A stretch of 36,205 nucleotides of DNA from NCBI GenBank assembly GCA_020832495.1, contig JAFIEP010000045.1:1-36205 (forward strand), in the 5' to 3' direction. This stretch comes from Acidimicrobiia bacterium. GTDB lineage: Bacteria > Actinomycetota > Acidimicrobiia > Acidimicrobiales > Acidimicrobilacustridaceae. A model generated the notes under the pieces. That model worked only from the letters and a program-made list of their open reading frames with translations, had not been told where the DNA came from and made no database searches. The translations under genes and the position numbers were made by a program. Each line of letters starts with the position of its first letter. Positions within the stretch are counted from its first letter, which is position 1. This document shows, one piece after another, positions 15,738 to 23,773 of the stretch.

Positions 15738-18682
15738 AGCCCATCGAGCTGCGCATGGCCGCCTTCGGGTCGTATCCCGGCACCGAGGTCATCGACTTCG
15801 AGGCGCTGGCGACGCGGGGCCTCTTCGTCGTCAGCGGCGACACAGGTACGGGCAAGACGACCATCTTCGACGCCATGTGCTGGGCGCTGTATGGCGACAT
15901 GCCAGGCAAGAAGGCCAACGAGGTTCGCTCACACCACGTCCCCGACCACATCCGCACCGAGGTGCGGTTCACCTTCGAGTGCAGCGGCGAGCGTTACGTG
16001 GTCACCCGCAACCCCAAGCAGCAACGACCGGGCAAGCACGGCAAGAAGCTCGTGGCGGAGCTCGCGCAGGCGAACCTCGACCGCATGACCGGCGGCGTCA
16101 CCGAGGCCATCGCCACGAAGGTGAACGACGTAAGGGATCGCTGCACGGAACTGATCGGGCTGGGGCCCGAGCAGTTCCAGCGGGTGGTGTTGCTGCCCCA
16201 GGGCGAGTTCTCGAGGTTTCTGCTCGCCAACACGGCCGACCGCGAACCACTGCTCAGCCAGCTCTTCGGCGGCGCGGTGTTCGACGCCATCACCAGCGAA
16301 CTCAAGAACGAGCGCGCAGCACTGGCGGATCAGGTCGGTGCAACCGACAGCAAGATCACCGCACAGATCGAGGCGGCACGGCGGAGCTTCGAGCGGTCGG
16401 CTCGAGCCCTTGACTCGACGGTGCCCGACGACCTGGCGGCCACCGACCGAGAAGGACTGGAGGCGTTGGCCGCATCGCTCGACGCGCCGATAGCCGAACT
16501 CGACACCCGGACGGACGCTCTCGTCGAAACGGTCGATCGACTGGCGACCGAGGAGAGCACGGCGACAGAGGCCGCTCGCCGGTTCGACTCGGCGCGCAAG
16601 CATCAGGAGACGCTGAAGCAGCTCGAGGAGGGTCGCCGAAAGGTGGAGGCCAATGCCGCGATCGCAGCACGCTCTGCGGCGGCTCGCCCGGCGGTGACTG
16701 CCGACGATCATCTCACTGCGACGAAGACCTCAGCAGCCGCGTCGAAGCTGCGGCTGGACGAGGTGTGCGGCAAGATCCGAGACGGGGCTGCGTCACTCGG
16801 CACGACGGTCGATACGTCGAGCAGCACCACCGTTGCAGCGACGCTGAACGATCAGCGTGAGAGGATCAAGGAGCGGCGAGCGGCCCTCGACGCGGTGACC
16901 ACGGCTCGCACCGAGGCGGACAGCGCAGCACAGCGAGCGAGCGAGCTGACCGAGGAGATCGACCGCACTACCGCCCAGCAGGGGAAGGACCGCGATCGCG
17001 TGGCCGAGATCGATGGCCAGCTCCCAGCGGTGCAGGCAGCGGCGGTGGATCCGGCGGGCATCGACGAGCAACTCAAGCGAGCCGCAGCGAACCTCACGGC
17101 TCGCCGAGACCTCGACGAAGCGTCGAGATGCGCGGCGAACGCCCGAGAGAAGGAGAAGGACGCCGACGACCGGTACGGACATGTCCTGGCGGCATTCATC
17201 GAGACCGAGGCCCCTCGCCTGGCGGAGACACTCGTCGACGACGAGCCATGCCCGGTGTGCGGAGCAGTGGAGCATCCCCGCCCGGCAACCGCCGCCGACG
17301 GTGTCCTCGTCACCTTCGACGCCGTCGAGGAGGCCCGTGGGGCACGCGCGGAGGCGGACGATGCGCTGCAGCAACTGCTGAGCAGGGTTGCGGGACTGCA
17401 GGGGGTGCTCGGCGACGACGCCGACACCCCACTCGAGGATCTGGAGCAGCGTCGGGCCGACCTGGCCGACCGACGCGACGCCGCCACCGCGGCTCGGGAG
17501 CAGCTCGATCGGCTCACCGAGGAACGCTCTGACCTGACGAAGCGGATCTCCGATGCGGCCGAGACGCTGGCGGGTCTGGTCGCACGGCGCACACACGAAG
17601 CGGCCGATGTGCAGCGCTGGACCGAGGCGTTCGACAAAGCAACGGCAGCGGCAGCGGGTCTCGAGCTCGAGGAAGTGGAGCGTCAGGCGAAGGTGCTGGA
17701 CGAGCTCGATGAGCTGTGCGAGGGGCTCGAGGGACGCTTCATCGAGGTCAGCAAGGACGCGGGAGCGGCTGTCGAAGCCGAGGGGGCGCTCGAGAGGGCG
17801 GTGAAGAGCAGCCCGTTCGAGTCGGTCGCCGCCGCTCGCTCAGTGCTGATCGACCTCGACGACGAGGAGGCGTACCGCACCGCCAAGGAGCAGTTCGACA
17901 GCGAGTTCGCCAAGGCGGACGTCGCCCTGAAGACGCTGGAGGAACAGGGGATCCCCGCGCACCGCCCGGACGTCGAGGCCGTGCGAGCGAAGCTGGCCGA
18001 GGCAAAGGCGTCCCACCAGGTGGCTTCTCGCTCCCTCACCACGGCCATCACCGAACGGAAGAACCTCGGCGAAGCATTGCAGGCGCACGACGAACTGCTC
18101 GAGCAGTCCGGCGAGGTACGTCATCGATTCCAGGTGGCAGAGCGCGTCCACAAGGTGTGTCACTCCGGAGGTCCCGGTGCTTCCATGTCGCTCAAGCGCT
18201 GGGTCCTCACCCGCGAGCTGGACCGTGTCACCGCCGCAGCAAATCCTCACCTGAACCGCATGACTGGCGGGCGTTACATGCTGCAACGCCGGAAGGCGAC
18301 GGCTGGCGGCCCAGCGGTGTACGGGCTCGACCTCGAGGTGGTGGATGCCCAGACCGGCCGAGCCCGCTCGACCTCGTCGCTGTCGGGTGGTGAGCAGTTC
18401 CAGGCATCCCTGGCGCTGGCGCTCGGCCTGGCCGACGTCGTCAGTCTCGGCGGCGCCAGCAGCGGCAAACGCTTCGAGGCGCTCTTCGTCGACGAAGGAT
18501 TCGGATCGCTGTCCGCCGAAGCACTCGACGACGCCATCGAGACCCTCCACCAACTGCACGGCACGGGGCGCATGGTCGGTGCCATCACCCATGTCGACGC
18601 CATGAAGCAGCAACTCCACGTCGGCATCGAGGTCCTTCGCCGTGCCGACGGCGCAGGGTCGACGTTGGTCGTGCATCCTTGA
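15734..18682 (+). CDS. sbcC: SbcC, ATPase subunit of SbcCD
   Basis: A 982-residue SMC/Rad50-type ATPase starting at GTG 15734, overlapping the sbcD stop. The Walker A motif is GDTGTGKT (35-42), followed by a Q-loop region (LLPQGEFSRFL). Long coiled-coil arms run to about 480 and from about 540. The zinc hook is CPVC (C506, C509). The ABC signature SLSGGEQ is near residue 883 and Walker B LFVDEGFGSL near 917. All catalytic elements are present and the length is normal for the family. The two-gene operon appears complete. SbcCD is usually housekeeping, but here it directly follows a PGN_0703 nuclease and precedes small orphan genes, so this copy could be either core or island cargo. Confidence 0.95.
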   Translation: MKPIELRMAAFGSYPGTEVIDFEALATRGLFVVSGDTGTGKTTIFDAMCWALYGDMPGKKANEVRSHHVPDHIRTEVRFTFECSGERYVVTRNPKQQRPGKHGKKLVAELAQANLDRMTGGVTEAIATKVNDVRDRCTELIGLGPEQFQRVVLLPQGEFSRFLLANTADREPLLSQLFGGAVFDAITSELKNERAALADQVGATDSKITAQIEAARRSFERSARALDSTVPDDLAATDREGLEALAASLDAPIAELDTRTDALVETVDRLATEESTATEAARRFDSARKHQETLKQLEEGRRKVEANAAIAARSAAARPAVTADDHLTATKTSAAASKLRLDEVCGKIRDGAASLGTTVDTSSSTTVAATLNDQRERIKERRAALDAVTTARTEADSAAQRASELTEEIDRTTAQQGKDRDRVAEIDGQLPAVQAAAVDPAGIDEQLKRAAANLTARRDLDEASRCAANAREKEKDADDRYGHVLAAFIETEAPRLAETLVDDEPCPVCGAVEHPRPATAADGVLVTFDAVEEARGARAEADDALQQLLSRVAGLQGVLGDDADTPLEDLEQRRADLADRRDAATAAREQLDRLTEERSDLTKRISDAAETLAGLVARRTHEAADVQRWTEAFDKATAAAAGLELEEVERQAKVLDELDELCEGLEGRFIEVSKDAGAAVEAEGALERAVKSSPFESVAAARSVLIDLDDEEAYRTAKEQFDSEFAKADVALKTLEEQGIPAHRPDVEAVRAKLAEAKASHQVASRSLTTAITERKNLGEALQAHDELLEQSGEVRHRFQVAERVHKVCHSGGPGASMSLKRWVLTRELDRVTAAANPHLNRMTGGRYMLQRRKATAGGPAVYGLDLEVVDAQTGRARSTSSLSGGEQFQASLALALGLADVVSLGGASSGKRFEALFVDEGFGSLSAEALDDAIETLHQLHGTGRMVGAITHVDAMKQQLHVGIEVLRRADGAGSTLVVHP

Positions 18683-18953
18683 CCGGGAGGCGACGCGGCG
18701 ACGCTCGGGCGGCGGCGGACTGCTGACCAGCAGACCGGCGGCGGCCACGTCGCCGTTGTGAGACACGAGCAGCCCTGGCCGTCATCCATGCTGGACCGCA
18801 GCGGCTCTGTGGCGGCCTCGACGCGGCCGCCGCGACCTTGTCGACAGGGTGGCCGAGCCACGAAGGCTCGGTGGCACCCGGCGGGTGGCGCGCTCGCCGC
18901 GCAGGACGTCACACCGCATCACCGCGTGTTCGTGAGAGTGCGCTGTGCTATTC
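18683..18953. other. Gap after sbcC, no gene seen
   Basis: GC-rich non-coding sequence. A small hairpin CTGCTG-AC-CAGCAG lies at 18720-18733 inside a GGCGG-rich region and might help end the sbcDC message. I see no gene. The open frame starting at 18758 has no start signal and only becomes coding at 19007. Confidence 0.4.
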
Positions 18954-18960
18954 TTTACTT

Positions 18961-18977
18961 GCGTCGTATGGCGACGC
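18961..18977 (+). promoter_or_regulatory. Shared inverted-repeat operator, site 3
   Basis: GCGTCG-TATGG-CGACGC, a perfect inverted repeat, 29 bases before the zinc-ribbon gene. TTTACT at 18954-18959 is a candidate -10 in the same relative position as at sites 1 and 4. Confidence 0.65.
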
Positions 18978-19006
18978 TTTTATGGTTCGCTAAGAAAGGA
19001 TTCGCC

Positions 19007-19312
19007 ATGGGAAGGTCGCCCTACTGTGAACTGTGCGGGACGTACCCGGGTCCCCACGCCGGTCCGGATGGACGCAGCGAGTGCCGTGCGTGCCGCGATC
19101 GCCGTGTCTGGCTCCAGCAGCAGCCGTGGGGCCACGAGGTGCTCGTGACCGTCGGACGCAACCCGTACTTCGACTTCTCCACCGGTCAACGCCTCGCCGA
19201 CTGTTCGGTCACCGCTCGCCGCAACGCTCGGAGAGCGTGGCGACGCTCGCGGGGCTTCGGTCCTCACGGCGGCTTTCGCCCCGGTGGGCAATCCCACGGC
19301 TCACACCGGTAG
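19007..19312 (+). CDS. Small zinc-ribbon-like protein
   Basis: A 101-residue protein. ATG 19007 follows AAGAAAGGA by six bases. The N-terminus has two CxxC pairs (YCELCG near residue 6 and CRACRD near 28), a likely single zinc ribbon. The rest is basic and ends in a Gly/His-rich tail (GPHGGFRPGG, SHGSHR). I do not recognise the family; a zinc-dependent nucleic-acid or protein-binding role is inference. It is the first of three closely spaced plus-strand genes, expressed behind the shared operator. Confidence 0.7.
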   Translation: MGRSPYCELCGTYPGPHAGPDGRSECRACRDRRVWLQQQPWGHEVLVTVGRNPYFDFSTGQRLADCSVTARRNARRAWRRSRGFGPHGGFRPGGQSHGSHR

Positions 19313-19318
19313 GCGCCG

Positions 19319-19489
19319 ATGCCTGCTGGCTGCCACCCAGGCATGAACGGGTGCTTCAACTGCCGCCGCCACCCATCGGCGTGTCCGGCACCTCACCTGA
19401 CCCCGCGGGGAAGGGCCTACTTCGCCGAGGTCCGCGCCGCCCGGGCGGAGGAAGAGGAACGTCGACAGGAGGAGTGGCGCCGCCGCTGA
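19319..19489 (+). CDS. Very small Cys-rich protein
   Basis: A 56-residue frame starting at ATG 19319, six bases after the previous stop. The N-terminus is Cys/His-rich (CHPGMNGCFNCRRHPSAC), which could bind zinc. A charged helix follows (AEVRAARAEEEERRQEEWRR). GGTAGG upstream is a weak ribosome site. Position between two other small genes and sensible composition support it. The family is unknown. Confidence 0.5.
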   Translation: MPAGCHPGMNGCFNCRRHPSACPAPHLTPRGRAYFAEVRAARAEEEERRQEEWRRR

Positions 19490-19495
19490 GCTGTC

Positions 19496-19891
19496 ATGCA
19501 AAGCGAAGCGCTCGAACGAGAGCGTGCCAGAGGACAACGCCGCACCGTTCGAGAGCCGCATTGCTCGCCGGCCGAGGCGGCCCAGCAGGTTGCCTTCGCC
19601 GCGGTTCTGGCATGGGGCGTCGGGGTGGCGGCACCGCTGCTCCTCGCTGGCGTGGTCTGGATCCACCTCTCACCGCTCCGGATGCTCGTGGCGGCGCCGT
19701 GGATGACGGGCAACGTCGTGGGCGCAGCGCTGCTCCTGCGCCGGGCACTCGACCTGGCCGATCGCGACGCGCAGCCCTCCTATCGGCTCGGCACCCGCCC
19801 CCTCTTCCTCCTCGCCGCTGCGTGGGCGTGGGGTGGAGCGCTCATTCTCATCGCCTGGCTGCTTACAACCCTCGGCGGACCAGTCGACTGA
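19496..19891 (+). CDS. Small membrane protein
   Basis: A 131-residue protein starting at ATG 19496, seven bases after the previous stop. The N-terminal 30 residues are charged and cytoplasmic in character. Three hydrophobic segments follow: about 32-55 (VAFAAVLAWGVGVAAPLLLA), about 62-80, and about 100-124 (LFLLAAAWAWGGALILIAWL). There is no signal peptide and no recognised domain. It probably belongs to the same transcript as the two Cys-rich proteins. Confidence 0.6.
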   Translation: MQSEALERERARGQRRTVREPHCSPAEAAQQVAFAAVLAWGVGVAAPLLLAGVVWIHLSPLRMLVAAPWMTGNVVGAALLLRRALDLADRDAQPSYRLGTRPLFLLAAAWAWGGALILIAWLLTTLGGPVD

Positions 19892-19940
19892 GCACCGCCC
19901 CGAGAGACCACGCGACTGGCTGCGCCATCACACGACACAC

Positions 19941-19969
19941 TTGCAAACTACTAGATAACATAGTAAACT
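19941..19969 (+). promoter_or_regulatory. Promoter of the 20008 gene
   Basis: TTGCAA (19941-19946), a 17-base spacer and TAAACT (19964-19969) form a reasonable housekeeping promoter in an AT-rich patch. The shared inverted repeat begins two bases later, so the operator would overlap the transcription start. Confidence 0.55.
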
Positions 19970-19970
19970 T

Positions 19971-19987
19971 GTGTCGTATTGCGACAC
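19971..19987 (+). promoter_or_regulatory. Shared inverted-repeat operator, site 4
   Basis: GTGTCG-TATTG-CGACAC, a perfect inverted repeat. Compared with site 3, the C-to-T change in the left arm is matched by G-to-A in the right arm, which keeps the dyad intact. It lies 20 bases before the ATG. Confidence 0.65.
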
Positions 19988-20007
19988 ATTTTTCTGGAGG
20001 CACCACC

Positions 20008-20295
20008 ATGACCGAACTCCACCGGCGAGGTCAGCGAGCGTGGCCCCCACCCCCTGCGGTCGTCGTCGGCCGACGTGCCGATGACCCTTACCAGCGACGT
20101 CGCTGCTCACGCTCGCTCTCTCGCCAAGCCGGCACCGCCACTCCCAGCCGTACGACCGGTGCATCGGCGGGCCCCTCGTTCATCAAGCAACCAGTGCTCG
20201 GCCTGAGCCCCGAGGTAGCGAACTACCGGAGGCTCTTCGCTCGGCCGGTGTCGATGACGGCCACCGCCGCCGACTGTGCTCGCCGGCGGCTGTGA
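20008..20295 (+). CDS. Small orphan protein behind the shared operator
   Basis: A 95-residue protein. ATG 20008 follows GGAGG by seven bases, a strong ribosome site. It is basic and Pro/Arg-rich, with no recognised domain and little predicted structure before the segment LGLSPEVANYRRLFARP. The strong promoter, operator and ribosome site argue that it is expressed despite the featureless protein. It converges on the 20357 gene. Confidence 0.55.
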   Translation: MTELHRRGQRAWPPPPAVVVGRRADDPYQRRRCSRSLSRQAGTATPSRTTGASAGPSFIKQPVLGLSPEVANYRRLFARPVSMTATAADCARRRL

Positions 20296-20356
20296 TGACG
20301 GCGTGAATGCGAGGCGCTTCGCAGCCCCACCGAGGAGGCGTCGTCGCAGGCGTTCG

Positions 20357-20836
20357 CTACCAGGCGATCTGCTGCAGCAGTTCGTCGTCCCGGCTGCAGG
20401 GCATGCCCAGGTTGGCCAAGGCAGCCACGACACCGGGAGCGTCGGTCTCGTCGATGGTCAAGAACGGTGCAGCCATCATGGGCTCGTGGTAGGTGCCGTG
20501 CTCTTCCAAGATGACCTCGGGCAGCGAGTCGATCATCACGGTCCCCACCGGCACGAACGGGCCGCACTGGTCGATAAGTCCGGGCGCCATCTCCTGGTCG
20601 AAGGGCTCATCGTCGCCTGGTAGCTCATCGAGCTCGACCAGTTCTTCGACGAGGTCCTCGTACAGGTAGGCACACCCTGCGTCGGACAGTGCCTCCCGGA
20701 ATTCGCCCCAGGTGCGCGCACCGAGCGAGTTGCCAAGGGCCTGGCGCTCCTCTGCTCGGTCGCGGGGGAGAAAGATGGCGGAGCCATCGACCACACCCCA
20801 TACCCACTCGTCCTCCGTGGCCTGCGAAGCTTCCAT
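20357..20836 (-). CDS. Acidic hypothetical protein
   Basis: A 159-residue acidic protein starting at ATG 20836 (MEASQATEDEWVWG). The frame is open to 21016, but the upstream part is Arg-rich shadow. A TACACT box ends six bases before the ATG, so the message is probably leaderless. There is an acidic helix (YLYEDLVEELVELDELPGDD) and a strand-rich C-terminal half. No domain is recognised. Acidic composition and small size would suit an immunity or inhibitor protein, but nothing shows it. Confidence 0.6.
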   Translation of the reverse strand: MEASQATEDEWVWGVVDGSAIFLPRDRAEERQALGNSLGARTWGEFREALSDAGCAYLYEDLVEELVELDELPGDDEPFDQEMAPGLIDQCGPFVPVGTVMIDSLPEVILEEHGTYHEPMMAAPFLTIDETDAPGVVAALANLGMPCSRDDELLQQIAW

Positions 20837-20842
20837 GGGCGC

Positions 20843-20848
20843 AGTGTA
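20843..20848 (-). promoter_or_regulatory. -10 box of a leaderless gene
   Basis: On the minus strand TACACT lies six bases before the ATG at 20836, which would place the transcription start at the start codon. No convincing -35 is seen. Confidence 0.4.
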
Positions 20849-21036
20849 CGTCGGACCATGTTCGGTCGAGGCTGGACCGGGAAGCCGACGGGCCACCACC
20901 TCGGCCTTCGAGATCGTGATGCGGGACCCCGGGTCGAGGCTCGACTCGACGGAACACACTCCCCAACGGCATCGCCGCCGGCGTCGCCTACGACCGATCA
21001 CGACCCGCCGACCCACTTGGAGAGCCAGAAGGCGCG

Positions 21037-22139
21037 CTATCGGCTTTCGGGACCCTCGAAGCTGTCGCCAGCAATGTGGCGGATGATCTCGAGCGGGGTG
21101 AGATCCTCGGGGGCGGCAGACACGTCAGCCGGAGAGAGTCCGGCGTCGACGAATGTCCTGACATCGACGGGGGAGAGAAGGTCGCTGTCCGCCAGCGCCC
21201 AGAACCATTCGGGCATCTCCTTGGGAGGCACGACCCCCAGCATTGGGGTCAGTTCGCCGGTGGGGATCCATGTGTCGTCACCAATCGCTGCTGCGGTCGT
21301 GACGTCGAACCCGGCTTCAGTCCACTGCCTGGCCTCGTGAGGTAGGACGTCGATTCGGCTCCAGTTCGCTGCCTCGTCTGTCGAAAATCCTTCACGGATC
21401 CAGGGTCCAGCGGCGTGGCGCCGTAGCCTGCGCTGTTCCAAGCGACTGCTTCATCCACTGGGATGCCTTCACCGATCCAGCTGAGGGCGACCTCGGCGTC
21501 GAGTCCGGCGGTTGCCCAGGGTGCTGCCTCAGTAGCGGAATATGCGGCGTTCGCCCAGATCTCGGCATCGTGGCCTGGGATGCCTGCAAGTGCATAGGGG
21601 TTCAGAGGTGACGCCGCGTCAGAGGACATCGGCGGCTGCTGTGACGTGTGGAGAGCAGCATTCCGGCTGTCCCCGAGCGACGGACCGGGAGTGACCAGGA
21701 CCTCGAAACCGAGTTGGAGGAAGATGGCTTCAATGGAGCGCGCCGCCTGATCGATCGGCTCGAGTGCACCGAAGGCAAGGCAAAACGTCTCACCTGCGTC
21801 CGGCAGGATTTCGAGGCGGCTACCGGAACGCCATGTCGTGGCTACCTGCACCTCCACCGCGCAGTGCGGCCGCCGGTGGGTGTCCATCGCAACGACGACA
21901 ACCTCAGCAGAGGTGGAGAACGAGTACGGCTCTTGGCGCCAACGAAGCGATGCAGTGACCTCGAAGCCCTCCGGTGCCACCGGGATCTCAGCGCGGTGAC
22001 CCCACAGGAGGTTCACCGTCGTGGTGCTTCGGGTCAGCTGATCACCGAGGGCTACGGCCTCGGACGCCGATGCGGGAACATAGTGCTGTGGCTCCCATTC
22101 CTGGACCGGGATGGTGAGGACGAACAGGCGGTCGTTCAC
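21037..22139 (-). pseudogene. W-repeat protein interrupted by a frameshift
   Basis: Starts at GTG 22139, overlapping the regulator's TGA (GTGA). The first 165 residues form an unrecognised alpha/beta domain (WEPQHYVPASASEA, then strands). Then comes a run of 13-residue repeats: WANAAYSATEAAP, WATAGLDAEVALS, WIGEGIPVDEAVA, WNSAGYGAT... Around 21405-21425 the repeat jumps to another frame and continues there as WIREGFSTDEAAN, WSRIDVLPHEARQ, WTEAGF, down to a stop at 21037. Missing one base (for example CCG for CCCG) would explain this. Unshifted, the frame ends at 21249 in unrelated residues. Either a sequencing error or a recent inactivating mutation is possible. Rejoined length would be about 367 residues. 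The same repeat occurs in the genes at 7804 and 34945. Confidence 0.7.
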
Positions 22140-22765
22140 CGGGCGGGGGCCCTGCGTTCCCGGACCGGTGCAATGACGCGGGGACGCTCGACACTTTGGG
22201 TCTGGAACTCGGTGCGCTCCGACGCCAGTTGCCATTCGCCCACACTGTGGTCGGCGATCGGGCTCGGCTCGGTCGACTGCTCGGTGAGTTGCTCGTTCCA
22301 GTTCGCGACGAACGCGGCGGACAGGAACCGTCGGCCAGTGCCAAGGTCGAGCGAGGCGGTGAGCCACGCGTCGACATCGGCATGTCGCCAGACCCGCACA
22401 CCATCGCCCACGACAGCCAGAGGCCGCGGGAAGCCGGACTGACGGGTCCCCGTCGCCCAGTTCCGGACCGCTTGGCGGGTGACGCCGGCATCCTCCGCTA
22501 TGTCGAGAATCGTGACGAGGGGATCGACCAGGCGCAACACGGTTGCGCCGGGGGCCACCGCCGTGGCGGCATCGATCACGGCGTCGATGGCTGATGTCGC
22601 GGTCTCGGCGTACACGGTGGCATCGGCGGTCGTCGCTCCGTCGGTGGAGGACCACGCGATTTCCCGCTCTGGCTCGCAGATGAGCGCGTCCACGACGGCA
22701 TCATCGTCGAGGTCGACACCGAGGAACTCGACGACGACCCGCCATGGTGGCGAGGTGGAGGACAC
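22136..22765 (-). CDS. HTH regulator (MerR/AlpA-like DNA-binding domain)
   Basis: A 209-residue protein starting at GTG 22765. Residues about 85-140 (LDIAEDAGVTRQAVRNWATG, then FPRPLAVVGDGVRVWRHADV and DAWL) form the helix-turn-helix plus wing and recognition strand typical of AlpA/excisionase-like regulators. The N-terminal 80 residues look like a small alpha/beta domain (DDAVVDALICEPEREIAW), possibly a ligand or partner module. It is transcribed from a leaderless promoter and is translationally coupled to the W-repeat protein, so it probably controls or works with it. It is also a candidate reader of the shared inverted repeat, since GTCGTATGC occurs at its own -35. That is inference. Confidence 0.7.
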   Translation of the reverse strand: MSSTSPPWRVVVEFLGVDLDDDAVVDALICEPEREIAWSSTDGATTADATVYAETATSAIDAVIDAATAVAPGATVLRLVDPLVTILDIAEDAGVTRQAVRNWATGTRQSGFPRPLAVVGDGVRVWRHADVDAWLTASLDLGTGRRFLSAAFVANWNEQLTEQSTEPSPIADHSVGEWQLASERTEFQTQSVERPRVIAPVRERRAPAR

Positions 22766-22772
22766 GAGACCA

Positions 22773-22800
22773 GGATAGCGGGTCCGTTGTCGTATGCAAA
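22773..22800 (-). promoter_or_regulatory. Leaderless promoter of the HTH regulator
   Basis: On the minus strand TTGCAT (22800-22795), a 16-base spacer and TATCCT (22778-22773) lie seven bases before the GTG. A dyad CCGTT-N10-AACGG overlaps the -35 and could mediate autoregulation. Confidence 0.6.
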
Positions 22801-22803
22801 CGG

Positions 22804-23496
22804 CTAGGGCCGAAGACGGTCGATCAACCGGTGGAGGTCCCCCCGACGCTCCGAATCGGTCAACTGCGCAACGAATCGCTCCGCGTCGTCGAGCAGTTCG
22901 TCGGTCGCGACTGCGGGGGGCCAGGGCTCGATCGAACGGCCAAGGTCATCCCAAGCGGTCTGTGCGGTGTTGTCCGCATCAACGATCCGCCTGTCCGCCT
23001 CGTCGAACGCGAACTCGTCGGCGCGATCGAGGGCCTCATCGCGAGCCGCCATGGCTCGGTTTCGTTCCGCTAGTCCGTTCGCTACCCGCAGCAACTGCTC
23101 GACCCGTCGAATGATCGTTGCGTCGCTCAGGCGTTCCTCGTCCGCTGCGTCGGCCAACTCTGACTTCGGAGCGTGTCGACACTTGCGGAGTCCCCTCCGG
23201 ATCGCCTTTGCGGTCTCGGAGCCGTCGGCGGGACCGGAGGTCGAGAAGACGACCACAATGCACGCGTCCGGGCTTCCCTTCGCCGGGCAGGTGATTCGGC
23301 CGAACGCATGTCCAGCGCTCTTGCGGAAGGACCAGCCCGCATCCGACGCCTCGTCGAGCGCCTCGCGCGCTTCAGGTCGGCTGTGCTTGGGCCAAGGTTC
23401 GTCGGGGCCGAGGTACTCCGCCATCGCTGTAACCATGCCAGTTGTGGCGGCACGTACGGGGACTCGGCTACCGGCCGTGGGATCAGGATTGATCAT
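22804..23496 (-). CDS. HicA-like plus coiled-coil hypothetical protein
   Basis: A 230-residue protein from ATG 23496; ATG 23424 (MAEYLGPDEPWPKHS) is an equally possible start. Near the N-terminus, ALDEASDAGWSFRKSAGHAFGRITCP and the following CIVVVFSTSG resemble the HicA/dsRBD-like mRNA-interferase fold: a helix, then G-W, a conserved histidine, then a strand. Two Cys-containing turns follow, then a long charged helix (about 130-190) likely to be a coiled coil. Actinobacterial proteins of this shape are seen in accessory loci, but I know no defined role. No HicB-like partner is adjacent. It ends next to the promoter of the HTH regulator. Confidence 0.6.
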   Translation of the reverse strand: MINPDPTAGSRVPVRAATTGMVTAMAEYLGPDEPWPKHSRPEAREALDEASDAGWSFRKSAGHAFGRITCPAKGSPDACIVVVFSTSGPADGSETAKAIRRGLRKCRHAPKSELADAADEERLSDATIIRRVEQLLRVANGLAERNRAMAARDEALDRADEFAFDEADRRIVDADNTAQTAWDDLGRSIEPWPPAVATDELLDDAERFVAQLTDSERRGDLHRLIDRLRP

Positions 23497-23773
23497 GACC
23501 GCTCGCCTGGATCCCCCCGGGCTGCTTGTCGTGGGCCACACGACACTGCGCTTGAGCGGGCACGAAGGCGGGTGGTCATGGCCGCTGACGTTGCGCGCTG
23601 GTGGCGGGCGGAAGCGAGCGGTGGATGCTCAGGCCGAGCTTCAGTGCGCTGATCAGGGAGAACTACTGCAGGCTGTCCCACCCGCCGGGTTCGCGCTTCA
23701 CAGCACCGATTCCAGGCGTCGACGAACGCCTGCTCTTCGCTACGGCGATCAGCTCCGTCTGTGGCCGACCGGC

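Noticed and set aside
22783-22803. GTCGTATGC near the HTH regulator as a fifth copy of the shared operator
   Set aside because: The core is similar, but the GYGTYG/CRACRC arms are not both present; the dyad there (CCGTT-N10-AACGG) is of a different form.
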